NCBI GenBank assembly: GCA_965243485.1 | Contig: CBDEVP010000001.1 | Coordinates: 682,001-746,000, forward strand | Reading direction: 5' to 3' | DNA from: UBA7330 sp965243485 | Lineage (GTDB): Bacteria > Bacteroidota > Bacteroidia > Cytophagales > Cyclobacteriaceae | Length of the DNA: 64,000 bases | Shown here: piece by piece, positions 17,007-25,288 of the stretch | Numbering within the stretch: position 1 is the stretch's first letter | Layout: each line of letters begins with the position of its first letter | Notes under the pieces: generated by a model | Told to the model about the DNA's origin: nothing | Database searches by the model: none | The model's input: the letters and a program-made list of their open reading frames with translations, nothing else | Translations under genes and position numbers: made by a program

Positions 17007-17456
17007 TCACTCCACCGACACAATCTTTTCATTTACCCCCCTGAATGAAAACGTATCACCCGCTTTCAGGCCCAGCAGGTGCTGACCGATCGGTGATGCC
17101 GCCGAGATCACATAATACCTTTCCCCCTCAAACTCGATGGGTCCCAGGCCAATTGATATAAAATAGGAGCCCTTTTCAGTGGTGACAATTGATCCAAGAT
17201 CTACCTTTTCGTGCTGCTTTCCCGCATTGATCTGGTCCAGCAGCTGACGCATTTTTAACAACTGGTTCATTTGGGTAGCAGCCTTTTCCTTTTCCAGGTG
17301 CATCATCGCACGGTTGGTCTCATACTTGTCGCCCATGGAGCTTTTGGAGTCTTCATTGGCGGCCTCCTGATATTCCCGGATAGCTTGCTGAAGGCTCTGG
17401 ATCTTCCGCTCCAGGTGTTTTTGACAATGTTTCAGTAATCGATCTTTAATGGTCAC
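17007..17456 (-). CDS. GreA/GreB-family protein
   Basis: A 149-residue protein with an N-terminal coiled coil (RKIQSLQQAIREYQEAANEDSKSSMGDKYETNRAMMHLEKEKAA) and a C-terminal Gre-like beta domain (GSIVTTEKGSYFISIG ... ISAASPIGQHLLGLKAGDTFSF). The ASPIGQ-L-G---GD pattern is diagnostic of the GreA C-terminal domain. True Gre factors stimulate RNA cleavage by stalled RNA polymerase through two acidic residues at the coiled-coil tip; this short Bacteroidota type may act differently. The gene overlaps the lyase stop by four bases (ATGA). Confidence 0.75.
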   Translation of the reverse strand: MTIKDRLLKHCQKHLERKIQSLQQAIREYQEAANEDSKSSMGDKYETNRAMMHLEKEKAATQMNQLLKMRQLLDQINAGKQHEKVDLGSIVTTEKGSYFISIGLGPIEFEGERYYVISAASPIGQHLLGLKAGDTFSFRGVNEKIVSVE

Positions 17457-19600
17457 AGTTTTAACGTTACACTTTTTCCATGGTAAACTCCCTGTGGCAG
17501 ATCGATCACGAAAAGGGTCTCCTGATTATTCCTGTCCGGATATGCAACAAAATGATCTCCCTCAGTTTCATACACTCCGGAAACCGTAACCATCACCTTA
17601 TTGAGTTTTCTGGATGGATCAGCTACCGACAGTTCTCCGATCCCGTCTGCCTCCATTTTCAACATGATCATCCCCTGACTTGCTGACGAAACCTTTATGT
17701 CATTGGAAAAGATAACTTCACCCGACTTGTAGAAGGCCGCCTGGTAAACACCCAGCTGATCGTTCCCCACAGCCTGAAGCTCGCTCGTATTGCTATAGAT
17801 CCGTATAGGATTGTCTGCATTGAAGGCTTTCAGCTCATCTACCGTCACATCCGGCAGCACAATGTATTGATAAAAAGCATTATCCGGCCTTCTGCCATGA
17901 TCAAACCAGAGTGTAAATACTTCCTCACTGATCAGCTCATCCGACACATTCTTTTCATCCGTGATATCCGACCACCTGCCCTGTTCTGTCTGATTGGAAA
18001 GGTTGATGGTAGTTTCACCCGGAAACAAATATCCAACCCTGTCCTGGTGGACCCACTTGGTGCCTTCAAGCACTCGGTCCCCTTGAGGCAATTCCTTTTC
18101 TGTACCATTTTGAAGCACCCGGACGGGACTCCTTAAAAATACCTGGTTGATGGTGGTAGCTACGGGAAGATTCTGATCAGCATTGATGCCGGTACCCAGG
18201 CACACATAATGATCATCAAAAAAGAACCAGGACTTCTTTGCCATCACCAGATCGTGAGGACTCACAAAGTCGAAGGCCACCGCGCCATTAAATCCATCGG
18301 TGACCGCTCCGACGAAATCTGTTAATCCTGGTTTTTGTATTTCATCAGGACCATGAAGTTGTGGCTTTTGCAGGATCGTGGCACCGGATACTTTTTGCCA
18401 GTCATACACCGGCCAGATGTTATGGTATTCATCTCCTTTTAATTGCAGGTAATTCGTTCCGTCTGCCCTGTGGTGTGTCGGTTTTCCGGGACCATTGTAG
18501 GGCACCTCCATGTTCTTATTCCTGGTCGAAAACATCCTGACAGTGGTGTAATAGTTCGGACGCTGGACCACAAAGTGTTCGGTTTGCCAGAAGAATTTTG
18601 CAAATGAAGCTGAGGGCTCAATCTCCCCTTTTCTCAGCCTCATGATCTCTTCCAGTTCGTCTTTGCGGTAATCCGTGCTGATCAACAGACGCTCGATTTC
18701 TTCCGTGCCATGGGGCCTGAATGTTGCCTTGTGGGTGATGCTTCTGTTTTTCACACTGATGTCCGGGTAAATGCCATAAACCTGTTGCTTGTAAATGCCA
18801 TCTAAATAGTAATCGATCAGGTGGTTGATCTTTTCTGTGGAAAAGGCATATTTAGTCCCGGCCACATAGTACGCCCATTCTCCAAAATTGTTGGCGTACT
18901 TGCCATACCCATAGGAATCGGTATTATTAACCCGGTCATGCCTGTGGTGAAAGCTGTAATCATGCTGCATACCCCGCTGACCGGTTGAAAATTTTACTTC
19001 CCCTTCAATCAGTTCAATGATCTCATCGAACCTTTCTTTGTCATTGATAAAGAGTAGATTTTTAGCCAATATTCCGGCTATCACGATCCGGTCCCCGCTG
19101 GGTCTGGCGCCTGAAGCGTTCATGTGCGCCCGGCCGATGATGGGCTGAGCCCCATCCACAAGATCTTTGGGCATCTCATCTCCGATCAGCAACATCAGGT
19201 TCACGAGATTGGTAGGCGTGGAGATCTGGTTGTTATGCCAGTTGTCGCCAAAGAAGTCATTTTCAACCCAGTACTTCAGACTGGTTGTGATACGGTCTTT
19301 AATCTTTTTACTCTTAAAATAGGGCGATCCCTTTTTCTTATAAGCAGTGGCCAGATAGACCAGGTCTGAGGTATGTCTTCGATGAGGAAAGCCAGCCGTT
19401 CGGCTCAGATCCGAATAATCAATGTCTTTAAAGCTTCCGTCAGGATTCATACTGGCAAGAATAGCTTCTACACGATCTTTTTCAATGGAGGTTTCTATGA
19501 GCTCATCAACAACCCTCTTTTTAATGATTGAAAAATCATCCTGGGCTTTTGCAGATAACAAAATGAATATTGAGGAAATAAATAGTAGTTGTCGGGTCAT
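17453..19600 (-). CDS. PL8-family polysaccharide lyase
   Basis: The 715-residue protein has a signal peptide (MTRQLLFISSIFILLSAKAQ), an N-terminal alpha/alpha barrel (to ~residue 350) and C-terminal beta sandwiches, the PL8 layout. The catalytic region is recognisable: NWHNNQISTPTN (Asn123/124), DYSFHHRHDRV (catalytic His region, 214-223) and DSYGYGKYANNFGEW (catalytic Tyr region, 229-242). PL8 enzymes cleave uronic-acid polysaccharides such as hyaluronan, chondroitin or xanthan by beta-elimination; the substrate here cannot be told. No lipobox or T9SS domain is seen, so it is probably periplasmic. The operator-like tandem palindrome at 19694-19726 lies about 95 bases upstream of its ATG. Confidence 0.85.
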   Translation of the reverse strand: MTRQLLFISSIFILLSAKAQDDFSIIKKRVVDELIETSIEKDRVEAILASMNPDGSFKDIDYSDLSRTAGFPHRRHTSDLVYLATAYKKKGSPYFKSKKIKDRITTSLKYWVENDFFGDNWHNNQISTPTNLVNLMLLIGDEMPKDLVDGAQPIIGRAHMNASGARPSGDRIVIAGILAKNLLFINDKERFDEIIELIEGEVKFSTGQRGMQHDYSFHHRHDRVNNTDSYGYGKYANNFGEWAYYVAGTKYAFSTEKINHLIDYYLDGIYKQQVYGIYPDISVKNRSITHKATFRPHGTEEIERLLISTDYRKDELEEIMRLRKGEIEPSASFAKFFWQTEHFVVQRPNYYTTVRMFSTRNKNMEVPYNGPGKPTHHRADGTNYLQLKGDEYHNIWPVYDWQKVSGATILQKPQLHGPDEIQKPGLTDFVGAVTDGFNGAVAFDFVSPHDLVMAKKSWFFFDDHYVCLGTGINADQNLPVATTINQVFLRSPVRVLQNGTEKELPQGDRVLEGTKWVHQDRVGYLFPGETTINLSNQTEQGRWSDITDEKNVSDELISEEVFTLWFDHGRRPDNAFYQYIVLPDVTVDELKAFNADNPIRIYSNTSELQAVGNDQLGVYQAAFYKSGEVIFSNDIKVSSASQGMIMLKMEADGIGELSVADPSRKLNKVMVTVSGVYETEGDHFVAYPDRNNQETLFVIDLPQGVYHGKSVTLKL

Positions 19601-19693
19601 AATCTGGGTGAATAATGTTTGGGGTTATGGTATCAATAAATTTAACGCTTAATGCTCAATCCGTAAATGAAACAAGTCTCAGAATTTTAGTTA

Positions 19694-19726
19694 AGTCATC
19701 CGATGACCTGGAGTCATCGGATGACT
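19694..19726. promoter_or_regulatory. tandem perfect palindromes (GTCATC-N-GATGAC), operator-like, upstream of the PL8 lyase
   Basis: GTCATCCGATGAC (19695-19707) and GTCATCGGATGAC (19713-19725) are each a perfect palindrome with one central base, and because the centres are C and G they also pair with each other as a 14-bp hairpin with a 5-base loop. Palindrome centres are 18 bases apart. The site lies between the ATPase stop and the lyase start. There is no T-run on either side, so a plain terminator is less likely than a repressor or activator site for the lyase. The regulator is not in this window. Confidence 0.55.
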
Positions 19727-19738
19727 GTAATCTTACCC

Positions 19739-20863
19739 CTATTGTCCAAGTATAAAATCGTAATAGTTTTGGGTATCAATGATTGCTGTTTCAGCATTGT
19801 ATGTGTTGATGAAGCTTTTCGGTATTCTTGCCCTTTCTTTTGCCTTCCACTTAAATTCATAAGCCGTTATTATCCCGTTCCGCTCTTCTATCCAGTCAAT
19901 TTCCTGCTGTTGGGCAGTTCTCCAGAAGTAAGTATTGGTGTAGATTTTTTGATATCTTAGATATTTGATTCGCTCCGCGATCAAAAAGTTTTCCCAAAGA
20001 GCTCCTTTGTCCAATCTGATACTAAGTGGGTTAAAGCTGGAAATCAAGGCATTGCGTAGTCCTGTGTCGAAAAAATAAATTTTCCTGTTTGATTTTATTT
20101 CATTTCGAATATTTCGGGAGAAAGAACTTAATCTGAATACCACAAAGGCCTTTTCCAATAAATCGATGTAGCTGCTCACAGTTTCTTTATTGATACCTAA
20201 AAGCTGAGCCAACTCATTGTGAGAAACTTCATTTCCAATCTGTAGGGCCAGGGCCTGAGTCAGCTTTTGCAGAATATCTGGTTTTTTAATTCCTGCCAGA
20301 GCTAAAACATCTTTATACAAATAGCTATTTATCAGACCATTGAGTACCTCTTCTTCTTCTCCGGAACGATTAAATATATCCGGATACATACCATAAATGA
20401 TTCTGTTTTCCAGCTGTTGAGTTGTTTCAAAGAACCCTATGGTGTTTTTAAGCTCCTCCATGGAAACCGGATAAAGGTTATACTCCCATTTACGTCCAGT
20501 GAGAGGTTCATTGATTTCGTTGTTCAGGTCGAATGCCGAGGATCCGCTGAGAATGAGCTGTATTTCAGAAAACTGATCAATAATAATCTTTGACGTAATG
20601 CCTATATTTTTTATCCGCTGAGCTTCATCTATGAAAACGATCTTATGGCCTTTTGTTAGCCGTTTTAGAAAAGCCGTATTAGGTTGTTCCAGTTGTTGTT
20701 GAACTATAAAATCATCTCCATCCAAATACAAATGCTCTCTTCCTTTCAGGATGTCCTTAATGAGAGTAGATTTTCCCACCTGACGTGGACCTGTCAAAAC
20801 AATGGCTTTACCCTGATGAAAGCGTCTTGAGATATCAGATTCTAATGTCCGTTGGATTTTCAC
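19739..20863 (-). CDS. AAA-type ATPase with DUF4143 domain
   Basis: The protein has an N-terminal AAA_14 ATPase domain (Walker A TGPRQVGKST about 30 residues in; Walker B KIVFIDEAQRI) and a C-terminal DUF4143 domain ending in a nuclease-like core (FWRTAQQQEIDWIEERNGIITAYEFKWK). The latter has the D/E-x-K spacing of PD-(D/E)xK enzymes. I use the GTG at 20863 (374 residues); a TTG at 20872 is possible. These ATPases are common in Bacteroidota and archaea, often in genomic islands, with no proven role. The GC content is lower than that of dnaK upstream, consistent with acquisition. A second, collapsed family member lies at 25069-25282. Confidence 0.85.
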   Translation of the reverse strand: MKIQRTLESDISRRFHQGKAIVLTGPRQVGKSTLIKDILKGREHLYLDGDDFIVQQQLEQPNTAFLKRLTKGHKIVFIDEAQRIKNIGITSKIIIDQFSEIQLILSGSSAFDLNNEINEPLTGRKWEYNLYPVSMEELKNTIGFFETTQQLENRIIYGMYPDIFNRSGEEEEVLNGLINSYLYKDVLALAGIKKPDILQKLTQALALQIGNEVSHNELAQLLGINKETVSSYIDLLEKAFVVFRLSSFSRNIRNEIKSNRKIYFFDTGLRNALISSFNPLSIRLDKGALWENFLIAERIKYLRYQKIYTNTYFWRTAQQQEIDWIEERNGIITAYEFKWKAKERARIPKSFINTYNAETAIIDTQNYYDFILGQ

Positions 20864-20927
20864 ACATCCCAATGTATCATTTCTACTATAAAACAGCTAA
20901 AATTAATAATAATCTGCTGATTAAACA

Positions 20928-20949
20928 GCCAAATATTATAATATATGGC
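20928..20949. promoter_or_regulatory. imperfect palindrome upstream of the DUF4143 ATPase
   Basis: GCCAAATATTA and TAATATATGGC form a 22-bp palindrome with one mismatched pair, about 65 bases upstream of the ATPase start. It could be an operator for that gene. It is AT-rich, so chance cannot be excluded. Confidence 0.3.
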
Positions 20950-21000
20950 CGTTTTTCTCTAGTAATGAGTCCATTTGTTGGAATATTGACATTAAATGAA

Positions 21001-21038
21001 AAAGAGGCCGCCTCATTTAATTTTGAGACCGCCTCTTT
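21001..21038 (-). terminator. terminator hairpin of dnaK
   Basis: AAAGAGGC (21001-21008) pairs exactly with GCCTCTTT (21031-21038), and four further pairs (CTCA/TGAG) form after a 3-base interior mismatch around a loop of T and A. It lies 60 bases after the dnaK stop on the minus strand. The stem ends in a T-run in both directions, so it may act both ways. Confidence 0.75.
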
Positions 21039-21097
21039 AAAATTATTTGATTAACTCAGCCTATGACTCGATGTCACAGATTGACCGCGTCTTGGTT

Positions 21098-23032
21098 CTA
21101 CTTCTTCTTGTCTTCGTCTACTTCTTCAAACTCAACGTCAGACACATCAGAGTCACTTCCGGAACCTGCATCTTCACCACCGGTAGCTCCGGCACCTGCA
21201 GCTCCTTCAGCTCCGCCTGCTTCCTGCTGAGCCTTGTAGATCTCCTGCGAAGCATTGGACCATGCACCGTTCAGCGCTTCCATGGCTGAATCGATGGCCG
21301 ACAGATCCTGGGATGCATGTGCTTCTTTCAGCTTCTTCAATGCATCTTCGATCGCAGTCTTATTGCCTTCGGAAAGCTTATCACCGTAATCTTTCAACTG
21401 TTTTTCAGTCTGGAAGATCAGTGAATCCGCCTGATTGACTTTCTCAACCTTTTCCTTAGCCTGCTTATCTGATTCCGCATTGGCCTCAGCTTCCTTCTTC
21501 ATCTTTTCGATTTCATCCTCAGACAATCCTGAAGAGGCCTCGATACGGATTTTTTGCTCTTTTCCGGTTCCTTTGTCCTTTGCAGACACGTTCAGGATAC
21601 CATTGGCATCAATGTCGAAAGTCACTTCGATCTGAGGCACACCTCGTGGTGCCGGTGGTATCCCATCCAGATGGAACCTGCCGATAGATCGGTTGTCTTT
21701 GGCCATCGGACGCTCACCCTGCAATACGTGGATCTCAACAGATGGCTGATTGTCAGCAGCTGTGGAGAAAGTTTCGGATTTCTTCGTCGGGATCGTGGTA
21801 TTGGACTCGATCAGCTTGGTGGAAACTCCACCCAGTGTCTCGATACCAAGGGAAAGTGGTGTCACGTCAAGTAACAATACATCTTTCACTTCACCGGTGA
21901 ATACACCTCCCTGGATCGCTGCACCAATCGCAACTACCTCGTCAGGGTTAACCCCTTTGGAAGGCTTCTTGCCAAAGAATTTCTCAACTTCTTCCTGGAT
22001 CTTAGGGATCCTGGTCGATCCACCTACGAGAATTACTTCATCGATGTCTGAAGGTGACATGCCTGCATCTTTCAATGCCTTTTTGCAAGGTTCCATGGAC
22101 CTTTTGATCAGATCCTCACTCAATTGCTCAAATTTAGCCCTGCTCAAAGATCTTACCAGGTGTTTTGGAATGCCATCAACAGGCATGATATATGGTAAGT
22201 TGATCTCCGCGTTGCTTGAACTTGAAAGTTCAATTTTAGCTTTCTCAGCAGCTTCTTTCAAACGCTGGAGTGCCATCGGATCTTTTCTCAGATCAATGCC
22301 TTCGTCTTTCTTAAATTCTTCTGCCAGCCAGTTGATGATCACAGAGTCGAAGTCGTCTCCACCCAGGTGAACATCCCCATTGGTCGATTTTACTTCAAAT
22401 ACGCCATCACCTAATTCCAGAACGGAGATATCGAATGTACCACCACCAAGGTCATACACTGCGATCTTAAGGTCTTTGTTTTTCTTGTCCAGTCCGTATG
22501 CCAGAGCAGCTGCCGTAGGCTCGTTGATAATTCTTTTTACCTCCAGGCCTGCAATCTGTCCGGCTTCTTTCGTTGCCTGACGCTCAGCGTCATTGAAGTA
22601 TGCAGGTACGGTAATAACTGCTTCCTTTACCTCCTGACCTAAGAAATCCTCAGCGGTGGACTTCATCTTCTGAAGGATCATCGCTGAGATCTCCTGGGGA
22701 GTATAGTTACGATCGCCAATCTTTACGCGAATGGTGTCGTTGCTTCCGGCTTCAAGTTTGTAAGAAACATTTTTTCTCTCCTCAGAGACTTCCTTATATT
22801 TCTTACCCATGAACCGCTTCACCGAACTGATGGTGTTGTGCGGATTGGTTATGGCCTGACGTTTTGCAGGATCTCCAACTTTTCGTTCTCCCTTTCCATC
22901 ATCCAAAAAGGCCACAATAGAAGGTGTGGTCCTGTGTCCTTCACTGTTTTGAATGACAACAGGTTCGTTACCTTCCATTACCGCCACACATGAGTTGGTT
23001 GTACCTAAGTCTATGCCGATAATTTTTCCCAT
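21098..23032 (-). CDS. dnaK: chaperone DnaK (Hsp70)
   Basis: A 644-residue cytosolic Hsp70. The actin-like nucleotide-binding domain (residues ~1-380) starts MGKIIGIDLGTTNSCVAV and contains VYDLGGGTFDISVLE and the VILVGGSTRIPKIQ block; the interdomain linker DVLLLDVTPLSLGIET leads to the substrate-binding domain and helical lid. The tail has a Gly/Ala-rich stretch (AGGAEGAAGAGATGG) and ends DVEFEEVDEDKKK, a usual DnaK ending. It folds and refolds proteins with DnaJ and GrpE, neither of which is encoded here. Upstream are a sigma-54-like promoter and a palindrome, described separately. Confidence 0.98.
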   Translation of the reverse strand: MGKIIGIDLGTTNSCVAVMEGNEPVVIQNSEGHRTTPSIVAFLDDGKGERKVGDPAKRQAITNPHNTISSVKRFMGKKYKEVSEERKNVSYKLEAGSNDTIRVKIGDRNYTPQEISAMILQKMKSTAEDFLGQEVKEAVITVPAYFNDAERQATKEAGQIAGLEVKRIINEPTAAALAYGLDKKNKDLKIAVYDLGGGTFDISVLELGDGVFEVKSTNGDVHLGGDDFDSVIINWLAEEFKKDEGIDLRKDPMALQRLKEAAEKAKIELSSSSNAEINLPYIMPVDGIPKHLVRSLSRAKFEQLSEDLIKRSMEPCKKALKDAGMSPSDIDEVILVGGSTRIPKIQEEVEKFFGKKPSKGVNPDEVVAIGAAIQGGVFTGEVKDVLLLDVTPLSLGIETLGGVSTKLIESNTTIPTKKSETFSTAADNQPSVEIHVLQGERPMAKDNRSIGRFHLDGIPPAPRGVPQIEVTFDIDANGILNVSAKDKGTGKEQKIRIEASSGLSEDEIEKMKKEAEANAESDKQAKEKVEKVNQADSLIFQTEKQLKDYGDKLSEGNKTAIEDALKKLKEAHASQDLSAIDSAMEALNGAWSNASQEIYKAQQEAGGAEGAAGAGATGGEDAGSGSDSDVSDVEFEEVDEDKKK

Positions 23033-23081
23033 TGTAATAATCTATTTTTTAATGCTAGAATTCTTCTTTCTCTTTCTATTC

Positions 23082-23098
23082 ATCAATGGTTGTGCCAA
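23082..23098 (-). promoter_or_regulatory. sigma-54-like -24/-12 element upstream of dnaK
   Basis: On the minus strand TTGGCACAACCATTGAT fits the sigma-54 pattern TGGCAC-N5-TTGC except that the -12 box reads TTGA. The -12 part lies about 50 bases before the dnaK ATG, giving a leader of roughly 40 bases. I see no TAnnTTTG box in the gap. The resemblance is seen directly; use by RpoN is inference. Confidence 0.4.
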
Positions 23099-23120
23099 CA
23101 GGTCAATGGCAGTAAAATTG

Positions 23121-23133
23121 TGACATAATGTCA
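23121..23133. promoter_or_regulatory. TGACAT-A-ATGTCA palindrome upstream of dnaK
   Basis: A perfect 13-base palindrome with one central base lies about 25 bases upstream of the sigma-54-like -24 box. It could bind an activator of the NtrC type or a heat-shock regulator. It sits in the intergenic space between dnaK and the small membrane protein gene. Confidence 0.4.
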
Positions 23134-23186
23134 TAATAACCCTGGTAAAAACTATTATGGCCTGTGGATTTGACGGTCTGACAGTC

Positions 23187-23372
23187 TTATTCACCCTCCC
23201 GTCTGGAGCGAATGTACTGGACGATCAGTAAAGCAATAAATATGACTAAAATGGCTATCGGGGCATATTCCCTCACTTTTTCCAGTACTATGGGATCGTC
23301 ATTGGCTTCAAGAGCATAGTAGATCAGTATTCCGATAAAAAAGTAAATAACGTACCTGGTCACTCTTCCCAC
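23187..23372 (-). CDS. small two-helix membrane protein
   Basis: A 61-residue frame from a GTG start (VGRVTRYVIYFFIGILIYYAL, second helix APIAILVIFIALLIVQYI, basic tail RSRREGE). Two membrane helices and positive ends are typical of real small membrane proteins, and the short gap to the divergent prfC promoter fits a gene start here. No named family is recognised. Confidence 0.55.
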   Translation of the reverse strand: MGRVTRYVIYFFIGILIYYALEANDDPIVLEKVREYAPIAILVIFIALLIVQYIRSRREGE

Positions 23373-23396
23373 ATTTCAAAGGTAAATGTTTCGATA

Positions 23397-23404
23397 TAAC
23401 TTTG
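23397..23404 (+). promoter_or_regulatory. candidate -7 box of prfC
   Basis: TAACTTTG matches TAnnTTTG exactly and ends 19 bases before the prfC ATG. It lies in the 51-base divergent gap between the small membrane protein and prfC. Confidence 0.45.
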
Positions 23405-23423
23405 CGGGCTGAAAATCATACCC

Positions 23424-25004
23424 ATGACGCTGGAACAGGAAATAAAGAAGAGAAGGACCTTTGGGATCATCGCCCACCCCGATGCCGGTAAAACCACACT
23501 GACAGAAAAATTACTGCTCTTCGGGGGGGCCATTCAAACGGCTGGTGCAGTGAAGTCCAACAAGATTGATGTCAGTACCCGGTCAGACTGGATGGAGATC
23601 GAAAAGCAACGGGGTATCTCCGTAGCTACTTCCGTGATGGGGTTTGAATACAAAGACCTGAAGATCAACATCCTCGATACCCCAGGTCACCAGGACTTTG
23701 CGGAAGACACCTACCGGACACTTACAGCCGTAGACAGCGTGATCATGGTCATCGACTGCGTGAAGGGTGTAGAGCAGCAGACCGAAAAGCTCATGGAAGT
23801 CTGCAGGATGCGGAGTACTCCCGTACTTTGCTTTATCAATAAGCTGGACCGGGAAGGCAGGGACCCCTTTGACCTGCTGGATGAGATCGAGGAAAAGCTG
23901 GACATCAAGGTCCGTCCGATGAGCTGGCCCATCGGGATGGGCAAGTCCCTGAGGGGAGTGTACAACATCTATGAAAATAACCTAAATCTGTACGAACCCA
24001 GCAAGACCAAGAAGGTGACCGATGTGGTGGAGATTAAAGGAGTGGATGACCCATTACTGGACAAGCATCTGCCTGAATCCGTAGTGAAGGAACTGAGAGA
24101 AGAGGTGGAGCTGGTCAATGGTGTATATGATCCCTTTAACGCAGAGGATTACCTGAATGGGAAAGTTGCCCCGGTTTTCTTTGGCAGTGCCGTCAATAAT
24201 TTCGGGGTACGTGAATTGCTGGATTGCTTTATCCAGATCGCTCCTCCGCCAAAGGCCCGGGAAAATGAACTAAGACTGGTAACCCCGGAGGAAAACAAGT
24301 TTTCCGGATTTATTTTTAAGATCCATGCCAACATGGACCCTAAACACCGCAACCGGATCGCTTTTGCCAGGATATGTTCGGGCAAATTTGAGCGTGGAAA
24401 CAATTACTATCATGTAAGGCAGGATAAACCTTTCAGGTTTTCCAATGCCACTGCTTTCATGGCCCAGCAAAAAGAGACGGTCGATGAAGCATTCCCGGGA
24501 GATATCGTGGGATTGTATGATACTGGTAACCTAAAGATCGGCGACACACTGACAGAGGGCGAAAAAGCCCTGTATAAAGGGATCCCTTTCTTTTCACCTG
24601 AGCTATTCCGCGAAGTCATCAATCTTGATGCCATGAAGTCGAAGCAGCTGGAGAAAGGGTTGGATCAGCTGATGGATGAGGGTGTTGCGCAGCTTTTTAC
24701 TTATGAAATGGGTGCCAGAAAAGTAGTCGGAACGGTCGGAGCCCTACAATTTGAAGTGTTGCAACACCGGCTGCTTCATGAATATAAAGCAAGTGCGCGG
24801 TTCGAAGCGGTGAATATCTACAAAGCCTGCTGGATCAGCGCCAGGGACCAGGCCACGCTGGATGCCTTTGTGAAAGACAAATACAGGCACATTGCCAGGG
24901 ATAAGGAAGGAAAGCTGGTATTTATGGCAGAGTCAAAAGCCTGGCTGCAGATGGTGCAGGATAATTTCCCGGATGTGGAGTTTCACTTTATCAGTGAGTT
25001 TTAA
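23424..25004 (+). CDS. prfC: peptide chain release factor 3 (RF3)
   Basis: The 526-residue GTPase starts MTLEQEIKKRRTFGIIAHPDAGKTTLTEKLL, with the P-loop AHPDAGKTT, G2/G3 elements GISVATSVMGFEY and DTPGHQDF, and the base-specificity motif NKLDR near residue 140. Length and ending match RF3, which removes RF1/RF2 from the ribosome after peptide release. It is not EF-G, which is much longer. Many Bacteroidota have it. Monocistronic, with its own promoter box. Confidence 0.96.
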   Translation: MTLEQEIKKRRTFGIIAHPDAGKTTLTEKLLLFGGAIQTAGAVKSNKIDVSTRSDWMEIEKQRGISVATSVMGFEYKDLKINILDTPGHQDFAEDTYRTLTAVDSVIMVIDCVKGVEQQTEKLMEVCRMRSTPVLCFINKLDREGRDPFDLLDEIEEKLDIKVRPMSWPIGMGKSLRGVYNIYENNLNLYEPSKTKKVTDVVEIKGVDDPLLDKHLPESVVKELREEVELVNGVYDPFNAEDYLNGKVAPVFFGSAVNNFGVRELLDCFIQIAPPPKARENELRLVTPEENKFSGFIFKIHANMDPKHRNRIAFARICSGKFERGNNYYHVRQDKPFRFSNATAFMAQQKETVDEAFPGDIVGLYDTGNLKIGDTLTEGEKALYKGIPFFSPELFREVINLDAMKSKQLEKGLDQLMDEGVAQLFTYEMGARKVVGTVGALQFEVLQHRLLHEYKASARFEAVNIYKACWISARDQATLDAFVKDKYRHIARDKEGKLVFMAESKAWLQMVQDNFPDVEFHFISEF

Positions 25005-25018
25005 AGACTAATTGCTGA

Positions 25019-25067
25019 AAATAATCCTGCTTTTTTGATTATTTTTATCAAAATAACAGGATTATTT
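25019..25067. repeat. nested inverted repeats directly before the ATPase remnant
   Basis: Outer arms AAATAATCCTG (25019-25029) and CAGGATTATTT (25057-25067) are exact reverse complements. Between them TTTTGAT (25033-25039) and ATCAAAA (25047-25053) form a second, inner pair. The whole folds into one long AT-rich hairpin ending two bases before the start codon of the broken DUF4143 ATPase gene. It may have been that gene's operator or attenuator, a terminator for prfC, or an edge of a mobile element. Confidence 0.55.
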
Positions 25068-25068
25068 A

Positions 25069-25282
25069 ATGATTGAGAGATCTTTAAAGGAAAAAGCCAA
25101 ACAAATTCTGCAAAACTTTCCCGTGTTGGGGTTAGTTGGTTCCCGGCAGGTGGGTAAAACAACACTTGCCAAATCGCTTGTTGATCATCATGAAAAGGCA
25201 CTTTAGAACTCAGGATGGTGCTGAATTAGACCTTGTAATTACTAAAGGTGGTACACCTATCGCAGGAATTGAGATACCTTGA
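25069..25282 (+). pseudogene. collapsed DUF4143 ATPase gene (N and C termini only)
   Basis: ATG 25069 opens a frame of 45 codons, MIERSLKEKAKQILQNF then LGLVGSRQVGKTTLAKSL, a proper AAA_14 beginning with an intact Walker A, which stops at 25204. In another frame the sequence HFRTQDGAELDLVITKGGTPIAGIEIP follows at once, the closing nuclease-like block of a DUF4143 protein. The intact paralogue at 19739 shows that about 300 residues should separate these blocks. So roughly 0.9 kb was lost and the frame broken. The product cannot be functional. Confidence 0.85.
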
Positions 25283-25288
25283 TAAAAT

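Noticed and set aside
21750..22370. Open frame of 206 codons on the plus strand
   Set aside because: Antisense to dnaK; Ser/Pro-rich shadow of a strongly conserved gene.
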